From Bacteroidales bacterium (lineage in GTDB: Bacteria > Bacteroidota > Bacteroidia > Bacteroidales > UBA10428): a DNA stretch of 58,524 nucleotides. The stretch is from contig JAFGPL010000235.1 in the NCBI GenBank assembly GCA_016936215.1, forward strand, positions 1-58,524. Direction: 5' to 3'. The translations under genes and the position numbers were made by a program. Position 1 is the first letter of the stretch, and each line of letters begins with the position of its first letter. Shown here piece after piece: positions 35,577 through 45,219 of the stretch. Below the pieces are notes generated by a model. The model ran no database searches and had not been told where the DNA came from. It saw nothing but the letters and a program-made list of their open reading frames with translations.

Positions 35577-36584
35577 ATGACAACAATACCTTTCGATTTA
35601 AATTTCACTGCCCGGAAACTCCTTCATTTGATAAGCCGAAAGGATGTCACCGGTGATGATAAGAGAAAAAACACAGTACCGGATTTTTTGAAGCAAAAGG
35701 ATAAAAAGTCTGATTCCATTAACAATGGACCTAAATCTAAGACTTTGTCACTTTATGAAAACAAATCGTTTGTGGAACAAAAACCAGTTGCAATTATTAC
35801 CGGGGCTACAAGCGGCATTGGTAAAGAGTTCGCTTACAGGTTTGCCAGTCTGGGTTTTAATTTAATAATCACAGGCCGCAGAAAAAACATCATTTCGCAA
35901 ACGGCTTCAGAGATCATTAAAAACTACAAGGTTAATGTGAAAGTTGTGATTGCTGACCTTTCTGTAAAAAAAGATATGGACAATCTTTTAAAAACCATCG
36001 AAGCCCAGAAAAATATCGAAGTGCTTGTTAACAACGCAGGGTTCGGGCTTTATGAAACCTTTGAAACACATAAAATAAAAAACCAGCTCACCATGTTAAA
36101 GGTGCATGTTGCCGCACCAGTTATATTAATTGATAAGGTTATTCCTCAAATGGTCATTAACAAAAAAGGCATAATTATCAATGTAACATCGCTTGCCGCC
36201 TACACCCCGACAGCCCATAATGCTATGTATACCAGTACAAAAAGTTTTCTCACAAGTTATTCTGAGTCCCTGGCCATGCAGCTTCAGAAATACGGAATTC
36301 ATGTGCAATGCCTTTGCCCGGGTTTTACAATAACTGATTTTCATAAGAAAGCGGACTATCAAAAAAACTTGTTGCCTGCAGGTATAGTCAACTGGATGTC
36401 CCCTTCGCAGGTTGTTGACTATTCACTTGAACATTTAAAGAACGGAAAGGTAATATGTATTCCCGGAGCCGCAAACCGTTTCCTCATGCACCTTATCTCG
36501 ATAGTCCCGCGAAAAATGTATTACTACCTGACCAACCATTATTACCGTATTGGCATCCATGACAAAAGTAAACAATATGCTTAG
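35577..36584 (+). CDS. SDR family oxidoreductase with N-terminal extension
   Basis: 335 aa. The SDR core starts near residue 70 (VAIITGATSGIGKEFAYRF) and has NNAG (VLVNNAGFGLYE), the catalytic Ser (NVTSLAAYTPT) and YTSTKSF (Tyr and Lys). The first ~65 residues are polar, lysine-rich and not part of the fold. The C-terminal region (MHLISIVPRKMYYYLTNHYY) resembles membrane-associated ketoacyl/sterol-type SDRs. Function not known. It directly follows the MITE-like element and converges with 36648-37253. Confidence 0.82.
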   Translation: MTTIPFDLNFTARKLLHLISRKDVTGDDKRKNTVPDFLKQKDKKSDSINNGPKSKTLSLYENKSFVEQKPVAIITGATSGIGKEFAYRFASLGFNLIITGRRKNIISQTASEIIKNYKVNVKVVIADLSVKKDMDNLLKTIEAQKNIEVLVNNAGFGLYETFETHKIKNQLTMLKVHVAAPVILIDKVIPQMVINKKGIIINVTSLAAYTPTAHNAMYTSTKSFLTSYSESLAMQLQKYGIHVQCLCPGFTITDFHKKADYQKNLLPAGIVNWMSPSQVVDYSLEHLKNGKVICIPGAANRFLMHLISIVPRKMYYYLTNHYYRIGIHDKSKQYA

Positions 36585-36647
36585 ACAACAATATTTTTTG
36601 AGATTCAGGAAATAATCTGAGTTTTTCCAATTGTAACAGAAAAAAAA

Positions 36648-37253
36648 TTACCAATTTGTTTCCCGGGCAAAATAAGAATTCAGGTTTTGAACAAGCGCTG
36701 AAATTTTCTTTTCAATTTCATTAAAAAAATAGGCATAAGCTTTGCGCTGATCTTCATCACATTTATCAACGGGGTAATAATCTTCGGCATCGTTGATGAT
36801 TATCTCGTCTTCATCTTTTTGGATATAATAAGGCTGGTAGTCAATTTTAACGGTATAGGTATATGCTTCTTTAATTTTTAAAATCTTAAAATTTCCAATG
36901 GTATACCTTATTTTATTATCCCTGAACTCAAGTGTTACATTGAACCTTATCCCTCTCTCGCGCGGAGGATCGTAGTCAAAAAAACCGCCTGAACCCGGGT
37001 ATCTTGACTTAAACATTTTCTCAGCCAGAATTCGTGTTGATGCACTGTCTTCCAAAAGTATAATTAAATCATTGATCAGTAACCACTCTTTGGCAAGATG
37101 GTAGATCATGGCTTGATTACTGTTAACATATTCATTAACACCCTGGTATTCAATTTTGTTTGAACTACTGTTTAATGGTAATTCCTGTCCCGGGATGTTT
37201 ATGATAAAAACCATTCCGGTTAAAAGCAAAAAAAATAGTTTTAGTGGTTTCAT
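36648..37253 (-). CDS. Exported DUF4468-like protein
   Basis: 201 aa with a signal peptide (~1-23, NIPGQ). The segment YHLAKEWL ... RFNVTLEFRDNKIRYTIGNFKI matches the pattern of DUF4468 (TBP-like fold) proteins of Bacteroidetes. Function unknown; periplasmic. Located between an SDR and the kduD terminator, it appears to be a single gene. Family call moderately sure. Confidence 0.65.
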   Translation of the reverse strand: MKPLKLFFLLLTGMVFIINIPGQELPLNSSSNKIEYQGVNEYVNSNQAMIYHLAKEWLLINDLIILLEDSASTRILAEKMFKSRYPGSGGFFDYDPPRERGIRFNVTLEFRDNKIRYTIGNFKILKIKEAYTYTVKIDYQPYYIQKDEDEIIINDAEDYYPVDKCDEDQRKAYAYFFNEIEKKISALVQNLNSYFARETNW

Positions 37254-37284
37254 ATTGCGGTTGTTTTAAAGGTTATAAAATAAA

Positions 37285-37333
37285 AATCAGGTAGTTGACC
37301 TATTCTTTATTTCAATGGTTAACTGCCTGATTT
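37285..37333 (-). terminator. Terminator of kduI-kduD
   Basis: AATCAGGTAGTTGACC (37285-37300) pairs with GGTTAACTGCCTGATT (37318-37333), about 13 of 16 positions; reading the minus strand, a run TTTTTATTTT follows. Lies ~30 bp after the kduD stop. Confidence 0.75.
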
Positions 37334-37362
37334 GCCGCAATTTTCGTGCCAGAATATCTGAA

Positions 37363-38157
37363 CTACATCTCTCCGCGATGCTTGCCAAGTGTGGCCAGCA
37401 TCCCTCCGTCAACATATAAAATATGACCGTTGACAAAATCTGAAGCCTTAGAAGCCAGGAATATTGCTGCACCCTGCAGTTCGTCGGGCTCTCCCCAGCG
37501 TTTAGCAGGTGTCCGGCTCATGATGAGTTCGTTGAAAGGATGACCATCTACCCGTATGGGGGCTGTCTGAGAGGTTGCAAAATATCCGGGACCGATGCCA
37601 TTTACCTGGATGTCAAATTCGGCCAGTTCTGCTGCCATGTTCTTGGTAAGCATCTTTAAACCGCCTTTGGCAGCAGCATAGGCAGAAACTGTTGGCCTGC
37701 CAAGCTCACTCATCATCGAACACATGTTGATAATTTTCCCACCGGTTTTGCGGGCAATCATCGTTTTTGCAACCCTTTTCGACATAATGAAAGGGCCGAC
37801 CAAATCAATGCTTATTACCTGTTCAAAATCGGCAGCTGTCATTTCAACCACTGGTATCCGCTTGATAATTCCGGCATTATTTACAAGAATATCAATCGGG
37901 GCAACCTCTTTCTCTATCTTTGTAATGAACTCATCAACTGCCTTTTCGTTTGTAACATCAAAAAGATAGGTATGTACTTCTATACCCTTTTCTTTATACT
38001 CTTTCTTAGCATTGTCGAGTTTTTCCTGCGACACATCATTGATTACGATTTTGGCCCCTGCGTTTGCCAATCCTGTGGCTATGGCCATTCCCAAACCATG
38101 GGTGCCGCCGGTTACCAATGCTGTTTTACCGGTAATGTCAAATAGTGTTATGCTCAT
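37363..38157 (-). CDS. kduD: 2-dehydro-3-deoxy-D-gluconate 5-dehydrogenase (KduD-type SDR)
   Basis: 264 aa. NAD(P)-binding GGTHGLG near residue 17, NNAGIIKR, catalytic Ser (CSMMSELG) and SAYAAAKGG (Tyr/Lys), and a C-terminal DFVNGHILYVDGG. It reduces 2,5-diketo-3-deoxygluconate (from KduI) to 2-keto-3-deoxygluconate with NAD(P)H. Bacteroidetes versions are often called gluconate 5-dehydrogenase, but the neighbour kduI, 119 bp upstream on the same strand, supports KduD. Confidence 0.9.
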   Translation of the reverse strand: MSITLFDITGKTALVTGGTHGLGMAIATGLANAGAKIVINDVSQEKLDNAKKEYKEKGIEVHTYLFDVTNEKAVDEFITKIEKEVAPIDILVNNAGIIKRIPVVEMTAADFEQVISIDLVGPFIMSKRVAKTMIARKTGGKIINMCSMMSELGRPTVSAYAAAKGGLKMLTKNMAAELAEFDIQVNGIGPGYFATSQTAPIRVDGHPFNELIMSRTPAKRWGEPDELQGAAIFLASKASDFVNGHILYVDGGMLATLGKHRGEM

Positions 38158-38276
38158 TTTTGATTCGTTTTAAATAACATGTTTAAGTTATACTATGCAA
38201 GGTAAAATTACCCGGTACCTCTTTTTATCAGTGCCGGTAATAAATATATTCTTCTAACAGTGATGCTGAAGCCGAA

Positions 38277-39119
38277 TTAACGAAGCTCGTTTGGTTGAAT
38301 TCCGTCCATATCGCTGTAATCGAGGTTTTCCCCGGCCATACCCCAGATAAAATTATAATTGGCGGTACCGCTTGCAGCATGCAATGACCATGGCGGAGAA
38401 AGAACAGCCTGTTCATTTTGCATCCAGATATGCCGGGTTTCCTGTGGTTGTCCCATATAGTGGCATACGGCCTGGTTTTCCGGCACGTTAAAATAGAAAT
38501 ATGCCTCCATCCTGCGCGAATGGGTATGGGCAGGCATGGTGTTCCAAACGCTGCCAGGCTTAAGCTCCGTGAGCCCCATCTGCAACTGGCAGGTGCTGAT
38601 CACGGTGTTGACCAGTAATTTATTGATGCGTCGGGCGTTTGATGTTTCAAGCGACCCAAGTTCGGCAACATCAGCCTTGTCGAGTGTTACATGCTTAATG
38701 GGGTTTTCTTTATGTGCCGGCGCTGAATTGATATAAAAATGTGCAGGCTTTGAAGCGTTGTTGCTTCCAAACTGAACATCTTTGGTGCCCCTGCCCAAAT
38801 AAAGTGCTTCTTTGTATTTTAGTTCATATTTGGTACCATCGGCCAGGATATAACCATCCCCTCCTACATTAATCACCCCCATTTCACGCCTTTCAAGGAA
38901 ATATGAGGATTTCAGGGGGTCAATGGCAACAAGCTTTATAGGCTCGCCAAGTGGTACTGCGCCTGCAACAATGTACCTGTCATAATGTGAATAGGTAATG
39001 TTGAGGTTACCCGGTTCCATAAGGTTCTGGATTAGAAAATGCCTGCGTATCTTCTCTGTGTCATAATTTTTAAAATCTTCGTGGTGAACGGCAAAGCGTT
39101 CTTCATAATTTACTGCCAT
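38277..39119 (-). CDS. kduI: 5-dehydro-4-deoxy-D-glucuronate isomerase
   Basis: 280 aa, the full family length. Cupin-type metal ligands are seen in [16 protein letters not shown] (two His and a Glu) and [11 protein letters not shown] (His). The N-terminus ([20 protein letters not shown]) and the [11 protein letters not shown] segment are also typical. It isomerises 4-deoxy-L-threo-5-hexosulose uronate, the product of unsaturated uronates from pectin lyases, to 2,5-diketo-3-deoxygluconate. Its promoter carries the shared LacI-type operator. Confidence 0.96.
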   Translation of the reverse strand: MAVNYEERFAVHHEDFKNYDTEKIRRHFLIQNLMEPGNLNITYSHYDRYIVAGAVPLGEPIKLVAIDPLKSSYFLERREMGVINVGGDGYILADGTKYELKYKEALYLGRGTKDVQFGSNNASKPAHFYINSAPAHKENPIKHVTLDKADVAELGSLETSNARRINKLLVNTVISTCQLQMGLTELKPGSVWNTMPAHTHSRRMEAYFYFNVPENQAVCHYMGQPQETRHIWMQNEQAVLSPPWSLHAASGTANYNFIWGMAGENLDYSDMDGIQPNELR

Positions 39120-39143
39120 ATCATTAAATTTTTAATTATTATT

Positions 39144-39160
39144 TGTGCAATCGATTGTAC
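39144..39160. promoter_or_regulatory. LacI-type operator upstream of kduI
   Basis: TGTGCAATCGATTGTAC, the exact reverse complement of the site at 42893-42909. A palindrome centred on the CG of ATCGAT (TGCAATCGATTGTA). It overlaps the first base of the -7 box and the expected transcription start of kduI, the position of a repressor. Confidence 0.85.
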
Positions 39161-39167
39161 AAAGGTA
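39160..39167 (-). promoter_or_regulatory. -7 box of the kduI-kduD promoter
   Basis: CAAAGGTA on the plus strand is TACCTTTG on the minus strand, exact TAnnTTTG. Leader of about 34 bases to the kduI start. No clear -33 TTTG, which fits a regulated promoter. Confidence 0.7.
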
Positions 39168-39192
39168 TAAAACATCTGTGAAAAATACCCGT

Positions 39193-40218
39193 TTAAACTC
39201 CTTTTTTCAATGACGATGACCTGATGATAAGTTCCGGTTCTATTACAATGTGTTTATAATCATTCTTTTCCGCCGAATGTACCTCATCAAGAAAAAGAGC
39301 TGCAACTTCTCTCCCGATCTCCAGGCTGTTCTGGTCTATTGAAGTCAGGCCGGGTTCCATAATTTTGGTAAAAGGCTCATTTGAAAAGCCAACCACAGCA
39401 CAATCACCGGGAATATCGTAACCAGAAGCCTTAAGGTACCCAATCGCACCGAGCGCCGAAATATCACTTGCCGAAAAAATCGCATCAGGCTTGTTTTTAT
39501 ATTTCATCATATTTTCACATGACCTCCAGCCTTTATCTTCTGTAAGGCAATCATGAAAAATATACCCGTCAATTTGTTGAATTTTATTGTCGTTCAACGC
39601 TTCAAGGTATCCAAGCATTCTGTTTTTGTATACATTTATATGCGGTGGGCCTGCAAAATGAACTATTTTTCTGAACCCTTCATTGATAAGGTGTGATACC
39701 GCCTTATAGGCTCCCTTGAAATCATCAACCATTACTTTATTAGCTTCTATCTCATCTGCTACCCGGTCGAAAAAAAGCAAAGGAATTTTATTTTGCTTCA
39801 CCAGGTTAAAATGATCGAGATTATGTGTCTCCCCCGATATAGATACAAGTATGCCATCAACCCTGGCGTTAATCAGCGCCTTTACATTATCAACCTCCTT
39901 TTCATACTTCTCGCAGGTTTGGGTAATAATGGTCCGGTATCCGGCATTACTGGCAGTTTCTTCTATACCCCCGATAACATTGGAGAAAAAATTACGGTTA
40001 ATATGCGGTACAATCACCCCTATAGTTTTGCTACGTCCGGTGCGCAGGTTCGAGGCAACAATATTGGGCTGGTAGTTTAATTTAACAGCAAGCTCTTTAA
40101 CTTTTTTGCGCGTGCTCAGACTAATCCTCGGATTGTCGCTCAAAGCCCTTGATACCGTTGATGCAGAAATTTTAAGTTCCCGCGCAATATCATGTATGGT
40201 TACCTGTGAAGATTTCAT
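39193..40218 (-). CDS. LacI-family transcriptional regulator of uronate catabolism
   Basis: 341 aa from ATG 40218. I reject the ATG at 40239 because a -7 box (40237-40244) would overlap it. The N-terminal HTH reads VTIHDIARELKISASTVSRAL, divided here at about residues 6-26, followed by the hinge (NYQPNIVASNLRTGRSKTIG) and a periplasmic-binding-protein-like effector domain (~60-330). The natural ligand is likely an intermediate such as 2-keto-3-deoxygluconate (inference). The identical operators upstream of kduI and eda on either side make this the probable repressor of both units. Confidence 0.93.
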   Translation of the reverse strand: MKSSQVTIHDIARELKISASTVSRALSDNPRISLSTRKKVKELAVKLNYQPNIVASNLRTGRSKTIGVIVPHINRNFFSNVIGGIEETASNAGYRTIITQTCEKYEKEVDNVKALINARVDGILVSISGETHNLDHFNLVKQNKIPLLFFDRVADEIEANKVMVDDFKGAYKAVSHLINEGFRKIVHFAGPPHINVYKNRMLGYLEALNDNKIQQIDGYIFHDCLTEDKGWRSCENMMKYKNKPDAIFSASDISALGAIGYLKASGYDIPGDCAVVGFSNEPFTKIMEPGLTSIDQNSLEIGREVAALFLDEVHSAEKNDYKHIVIEPELIIRSSSLKKGV

Positions 40219-40236
40219 TATTATGTGAAAAGTTTT

Positions 40237-40244
40237 CAAATTTA
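40237..40244 (-). promoter_or_regulatory. -7 box of the lacI-family gene
   Basis: CAAATTTA on plus = TAAATTTG on minus, exact TAnnTTTG, 18 bases before ATG 40218, leaving a leader of about 10 bases. Decides the start codon of the regulator. Confidence 0.65.
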
Positions 40245-40396
40245 AGAAATTACGTTTAAAAGCACATTATGTAAAATAATATGTTATTAAATGTATCAAA
40301 GCCAAATTGAATATTGAAAATTCTAAACTAATTACTTAGCTTAGACACTTCGTTTTATATCAATAATCCTTTACTAAAAAACTAAAAATCAGACTT

Positions 40397-42832
40397 ATGA
40401 AATTCGGTTATTTTGATGATCAAAGAAGAGAATATGTTATTACCAATCCTGAAACACCTTACCCATGGATTAATTATCTTGGAAATAAGGATTTCTTCAC
40501 ATTAATCTCGAATACTGCCGGCGGATATAGCTTTTACCGCGATGCCAGGCTGAGACGCATTACCCGGTACAGGTATAACAACGTGCCCATTGATGACGGC
40601 GGAAAATACTTCTATATAAACGATAACGGAACAGTCTGGAACCCGGGATGGAAACCTGTGAAGGTAAGACCGGATAAATATGAGTGCAGGCACGGACTTG
40701 GTTACACGGTTATCAGGTCTGAAAAAAACAACCTTGAAGCCGAGGTTACATATTTTGTACCTTTAAACAACACCTGCGAAATTCAAAAATTGAAGCTTAA
40801 CAACACGGGTAAATCAAAAAAAAGCTTCAGATTATACTCTTTTGTTGAGTGGTGTCTCTGGAATGCAAATGATGACATGACCAATTTCCAGCGCAATTTT
40901 TCTACCGGCGAGGTAGAAGTTGAAGGTTCAGTGCTTTATCATAAAACCGAATACCGCGAAAGGCGCAACCACTATGCCTTTTATTCTGTTAATTCACCTA
41001 TCGTGGGCTTTGACACCGACAGGGATTCATTTATAGGCCTTTACAACGGCTTCGATGCCCCGCGGGCAGTATTTGAAAATAAGCCGTCTAATTCTGTTGC
41101 CCACGGATGGTCACCGGTGGCTTCCCATTGTCTGGACATTGAGCTGGAGCCCGGCGAAAGCAAGGAATATATTTTTTTAATTGGTTATATTGAGAACGCT
41201 GATGATAAAAAATTCATCTCAAAAGCAGTTATTAATAAAGATAAGGCTAATGAGATGATCCAAAAATTTAATTCGTCTGAAAAGGTAAATGCAGCATTTG
41301 AAGAACTAAAAAGCTATTGGGACCAATTATTGTCGGTTTATCAGCTCAAACATAAAGATGAAAAATTAAACCGCATGGTAAACATATGGAACCAGTATCA
41401 GTGCATGGTTACTTTTAACATGTCGCGAAGCGCTTCTTATTTCGAGTCGGGTATCGGTCGCGGTATGGGTTTCAGAGATTCCAACCAGGACCTGGTAGGT
41501 TTTGTTCACCTGATACCCGAAGCCGCCAAAGAAAGGATTCTGGACATTGCAGCCACGCAATTTGAGGACGGCGGGGCTTATCACCAGTACCAGCCGCTAA
41601 CCAAGCGGGGCAATGCCGATATCGGGGGTAACTTTAACGATGACCCGCTCTGGCTTATTTTAGCGGTAACTGCTTATATCAAAGAAACAGGTGATTTTTC
41701 AATTCTTGGCGAAATGGTTCCGTTCAACAATGATGAAACAAAATCTAAAAGCCTTTTTGAACACCTGAAGGTATCGTTTTACCATGTGGTAAACAACCTT
41801 GGGCCACATGGCCTTCCGTTGATTGGCCGTGCCGACTGGAACGACTGTCTCAACCTGAACTGTTTTTCCAGCAATCCCGACGAATCATTCCAGACTACTG
41901 AAAACAAGGCAGGGGGCGTGGCTGAATCAATCTTCATTGGTGGAATGTTTGTATTATATGGAAATGAATTCATTAAACTCTGCTCCAGGATCGGGAAAAG
42001 CAATGAAGCCGATGATGCCAGGCCTCATGTAACCAGCATGCTGAAAGCAGTGAACGAACACGGATGGGATGGTGAATGGTTTCTGCGCGCCTATGACTTC
42101 TACGGTAAAAAAATCGGCAGCAAAGAAAACGACGAAGGACAGATATTTATTGAGCCTCAGGGTTTCTGTATAATGGCAGGAATAGGTGTTGAAGACGGTA
42201 AAGCAGCCAAAACCTTAAAATCTGTTAAAGAGCGTCTTGACTGTAAATACGGCATCGTGCTTAACAACCCTGCTTTTACAGAGTATAAAATCAATATGGG
42301 AGAGATTTCAACTTATCCGCAGGGATACAAAGAGAATGCCGGTATTTTCTGTCACAACAATCCCTGGATAATGATCGCCGAGACTTTAATGGGCAATGGC
42401 GACCAGGCATTTGAATATTACAGCAAAATAGCCCCTTCGTATCTTGAAGAGATCAGCGACTTGCACAAAACCGAACCCTATGTATATTCGCAAATGATTG
42501 CAGGTAAAGATGCCTTTAAGCCCGGGGAGGCTAAAAATTCTTGGCTGACAGGTACGGCTGCCTGGAACTTTTATGCCATATCGCAATATATCCTTGGGAT
42601 ACAACCCGATTACAATGGCCTCAGAATTGACCCCTGCATACCAAAATCATGGGAATCTTTCAGTATTTCGCGTAAGTTCAGGGGTGCTACTTTTAATATC
42701 AGCATCAAAAATCCGTCGCATGTGATGAAGGGGGTTAAAAAAATCACCCTCGACGGAAAAGAGCTGGGCAGTAATTTAATTCCGGTTTTAACAGATCGTG
42801 GCTTTCATAATGTAGAGGTTATTTTAGGATAA
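40397..42832 (+). CDS. GH94 cellobiose phosphorylase
   Basis: 811 aa, the typical length of cellobiose phosphorylase. It starts [20 protein letters not shown], matches the family through [43 protein letters not shown] and [12 protein letters not shown], and has the catalytic acid Asp480 in [13 protein letters not shown]. No signal peptide, so cytoplasmic. The family phosphorolyses cellobiose to glucose 1-phosphate and glucose. Here it lies between a uronate regulator and KDPG aldolase, which raises the possibility of an acidic disaccharide substrate; sequence nonetheless favours cellobiose. I see no copy of the 17-bp operator in its own upstream region. Confidence 0.92.
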   Translation: MKFGYFDDQRREYVITNPETPYPWINYLGNKDFFTLISNTAGGYSFYRDARLRRITRYRYNNVPIDDGGKYFYINDNGTVWNPGWKPVKVRPDKYECRHGLGYTVIRSEKNNLEAEVTYFVPLNNTCEIQKLKLNNTGKSKKSFRLYSFVEWCLWNANDDMTNFQRNFSTGEVEVEGSVLYHKTEYRERRNHYAFYSVNSPIVGFDTDRDSFIGLYNGFDAPRAVFENKPSNSVAHGWSPVASHCLDIELEPGESKEYIFLIGYIENADDKKFISKAVINKDKANEMIQKFNSSEKVNAAFEELKSYWDQLLSVYQLKHKDEKLNRMVNIWNQYQCMVTFNMSRSASYFESGIGRGMGFRDSNQDLVGFVHLIPEAAKERILDIAATQFEDGGAYHQYQPLTKRGNADIGGNFNDDPLWLILAVTAYIKETGDFSILGEMVPFNNDETKSKSLFEHLKVSFYHVVNNLGPHGLPLIGRADWNDCLNLNCFSSNPDESFQTTENKAGGVAESIFIGGMFVLYGNEFIKLCSRIGKSNEADDARPHVTSMLKAVNEHGWDGEWFLRAYDFYGKKIGSKENDEGQIFIEPQGFCIMAGIGVEDGKAAKTLKSVKERLDCKYGIVLNNPAFTEYKINMGEISTYPQGYKENAGIFCHNNPWIMIAETLMGNGDQAFEYYSKIAPSYLEEISDLHKTEPYVYSQMIAGKDAFKPGEAKNSWLTGTAAWNFYAISQYILGIQPDYNGLRIDPCIPKSWESFSISRKFRGATFNISIKNPSHVMKGVKKITLDGKELGSNLIPVLTDRGFHNVEVILG

Positions 42833-42860
42833 ATAATTTTTCTTTTCTATTTTTAACACC

Positions 42861-42888
42861 TTTGAGTAACAAATAATTTTTATATTTG
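42861..42888 (+). promoter_or_regulatory. Promoter of the eda-hexuronate transporter operon
   Basis: TTTG (42861-42864), 16-bp spacer, TATATTTG (42881-42888). Transcription should start near 42895, inside the operator that follows. Confidence 0.75.
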
Positions 42889-42892
42889 CCCG

Positions 42893-42909
42893 GTACAATC
42901 GATTGCACA
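42893..42909. promoter_or_regulatory. LacI-type operator upstream of eda
   Basis: GTACAATCGATTGCACA, identical (inverted) to 39144-39160. It begins 4 bp after the -7 box, so a bound repressor would cover the transcription start. Confidence 0.85.
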
Positions 42910-42920
42910 TAAATTATTAT

Positions 42921-43595
42921 ATGGCCAGATTCACAAGAATACAAGTAGCATTAGCGATGAAAGAGACCGGTATGGTACCGGTATTTTATCACCCCGACCT
43001 TGAAGTCTGCAAGAAAGTTGTAAAAGCCTGTTACGAAGGCGGGGTAAAAGTATTTGAATTCACCAACAGGGGTGACTTTGCCCACGAAATATTTTCTGAA
43101 CTTAACAAATACGCTATAAAAGAGATGCCCGAAATGATCATGGGCGTTGGGTCGGTATCCGATCCGGGAACTACGGCACTCTATATTCAGCTTGGGGCAA
43201 ATTTTATTGTATCTCCCCTGTTAAATGAAGAGATGGCTAAAATTTGCAACCGTAGAAAGATTTCATGGTCACCCGGTTGCGGGTCGGTTTCTGAAATATC
43301 AAAAGCAGAAGAACTGGGTGCCGAAGTGGTTAAAATTTTTCCCGGCTCACAGGTTGGTGGGCCTAAATTTGTTTCAGCCGTCTTGGGCCCAATGCCCTGG
43401 ACAAGCATCATGCCAACAGGCGGTGTGGAACCTACCGAAGAAAATCTCGGGGCATGGTTCAAAGCAGGTGTACATTGTGTAGGTATGGGTTCACAGCTAA
43501 TAACCAAAGACCTGATTCAAAAAAGTGATTACCAAAAATTAACCGAAGATTGCAAGAAGGCGTTGGAGATAATTAAAAAATACAGGAAGAAATAA
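42921..43595 (+). CDS. eda: 2-keto-3-deoxy-6-phosphogluconate aldolase
   Basis: 224 aa from ATG 42921; a TTG at 42903 would start inside the operator. KDPG/KHG aldolase motifs: VFEFTNRGD (catalytic Glu region), SPGCGSVSEI, Schiff-base Lys138 in VVKIFPGSQVGGP and MPTGGVEP. It splits KDPG into pyruvate and glyceraldehyde 3-phosphate, the last step of pectin-derived uronate breakdown. The hexuronate transporter gene follows after 27 bp in the same operon. Confidence 0.93.
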   Translation: MARFTRIQVALAMKETGMVPVFYHPDLEVCKKVVKACYEGGVKVFEFTNRGDFAHEIFSELNKYAIKEMPEMIMGVGSVSDPGTTALYIQLGANFIVSPLLNEEMAKICNRRKISWSPGCGSVSEISKAEELGAEVVKIFPGSQVGGPKFVSAVLGPMPWTSIMPTGGVEPTEENLGAWFKAGVHCVGMGSQLITKDLIQKSDYQKLTEDCKKALEIIKKYRKK

Positions 43596-43622
43596 ACAAT
43601 TATTAACCCAAATATCATTTTC

Positions 43623-45104
43623 ATGAGCTTTAACGAAATCAATGAAAAAATCGGCAAATACAGGTGGACAATCTGTACACTGATATTTTTTGCCACAACA
43701 ATCAACTACCTCGACCGGAATGTCCTGGGGCTGCTCAAAGAAACACTCTCTAAAGACGGCGTGTTTGGTGATGATGTTGCAAACCAGGAGCAGTATTATT
43801 CGTGGGTGGTAATGAGCTTTCAGGTAGCTTATGCCATTGGTATGATCCTGGCAGGAAGGTTTATTGACTGGATAGGCACCAAAAAAGGTTATGCATACTC
43901 ACTCCTGGGATGGAGTTTAGCTGCCATCGGTCATGCTTTCGGCCACACCACCTTCACGTTTGGAATCTGGCGTGCAGCTTTAGGTATTAGTGAAGCAGGA
44001 AATTTTCCTGCAGCCAATAAAACTGTTGCGGTCTGGTTCCCAAAGAAAGAAAGGGCATATGCCACCGGAATATACAATTCAGGTGCCAATGTCGGCGCAA
44101 TTTTTGCACCACTGGTGGTACCCTGGATTGCTTCACACTGGGGATGGGAATGGGCATTCGTTCTAACCGGTGCGGTAGGGCTTATCTGGATATATTTCTG
44201 GCTAACCTCTTATTCATCACCAGATGAAAAACTGGCTGCGGGTAAATTATCACAGGCTGAGTATGACTATATCCATAGCGATAAAGACGAAATAAAAGAA
44301 AACAATGGCGCAGGTGATAGCAGAGTTTCCTGGGGCAAGCTTTTAAAATACCGTCAGACCTGGGCATTCTTTTTCGGTAAATTCCTCACCGATCCCATCT
44401 GGTGGTTTTTCCTGTTTTGGCTACCGGCATTTCTTGGCGGAGAAAACACAAGAAAGATTACAGAACACCTTAACTATTTACTCAGCCAGGGAAAGCTTAC
44501 TTTAGAGCAATTCAATGAACGCCTTGCTGCATTAGCTGCCGGAAAAACTGAGGCGACATTAGATATCTTCAAAGAGTTTATGACTTATCCAGGTTATATT
44601 AGCTGGCCTTTTGCAGTTGCAGTAGTTTATACTGTTGCTACTTTCGGTTCAATACTTGGCGGCTGGCTGCCAAAAAAATTCATTAATGGTGGTATGGATG
44701 CCAATAAAGCACGTAAGCTTTCTATGTTTATTTATGCCCTGTTCCCGCTGACAGTTTTACTTGCCAGAGAACTTGGAGAGATTAATACATGGCTTGCCGT
44801 ATTTACCATTGCTATTGCCTGTTCTGCTCACCAGGCATGGTCTGCAAATATATTTACCACCGTTTCGGATATGTTCCCGAAAAAAGCTGTTGCCTCTGTT
44901 ACTGGCATAGGCGGTATGGCTGGAGCTGGTGGCGGTATCCTGATAGCATGGTCTGCCGGGTTGCTTCTGAAACACTTTGCTGCCCTTGGTAAAATCGAAC
45001 TTGGTTACGGCATAATGTTTATTGTCTGCGGAACAGCTTATGTTTTGGCTTGGGTGATTATGCACCTGTTCGTTCCTAAATTTAAACAAATTACTGATTT
45101 ATAG
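43623..45104 (+). CDS. MFS hexuronate transporter (ExuT-like)
   Basis: 493 aa with about 12 membrane spans. The N-terminal half has the ExuT/anion:cation symporter look: INYLDRNVLGLL, SFQVAYAIGMILAGRFIDWIG, EAGNFPAANKTVAVWFPKKE. A hydrophilic loop of ~55 residues (TEHLNYLLSQGKLTLEQFNE…) between spans 7 and 8 is longer than usual. It would import galacturonate/glucuronate or unsaturated uronate across the inner membrane. The shared promoter with eda and the operator make it part of the LacI regulon. Confidence 0.9.
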   Translation: MSFNEINEKIGKYRWTICTLIFFATTINYLDRNVLGLLKETLSKDGVFGDDVANQEQYYSWVVMSFQVAYAIGMILAGRFIDWIGTKKGYAYSLLGWSLAAIGHAFGHTTFTFGIWRAALGISEAGNFPAANKTVAVWFPKKERAYATGIYNSGANVGAIFAPLVVPWIASHWGWEWAFVLTGAVGLIWIYFWLTSYSSPDEKLAAGKLSQAEYDYIHSDKDEIKENNGAGDSRVSWGKLLKYRQTWAFFFGKFLTDPIWWFFLFWLPAFLGGENTRKITEHLNYLLSQGKLTLEQFNERLAALAAGKTEATLDIFKEFMTYPGYISWPFAVAVVYTVATFGSILGGWLPKKFINGGMDANKARKLSMFIYALFPLTVLLARELGEINTWLAVFTIAIACSAHQAWSANIFTTVSDMFPKKAVASVTGIGGMAGAGGGILIAWSAGLLLKHFAALGKIELGYGIMFIVCGTAYVLAWVIMHLFVPKFKQITDL

Positions 45105-45125
45105 TTTTTTTTCAAAATATTCTTA

Positions 45126-45157
45126 AAAGGCTGGCTCAAACGAGACAGCCTTTTTTA
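45126..45157 (+). terminator. Terminator of the eda-transporter operon
   Basis: AAAAGGCTG … CAGCCTTTTTT with a 12-base loop, about 20 bp after the stop codon. Confidence 0.85.
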
Positions 45158-45219
45158 TTTTAGGGGTATAATATTTTCCCATTGTCATATGGCAAAACAA
45201 CTCACCAAAACACATTGCC

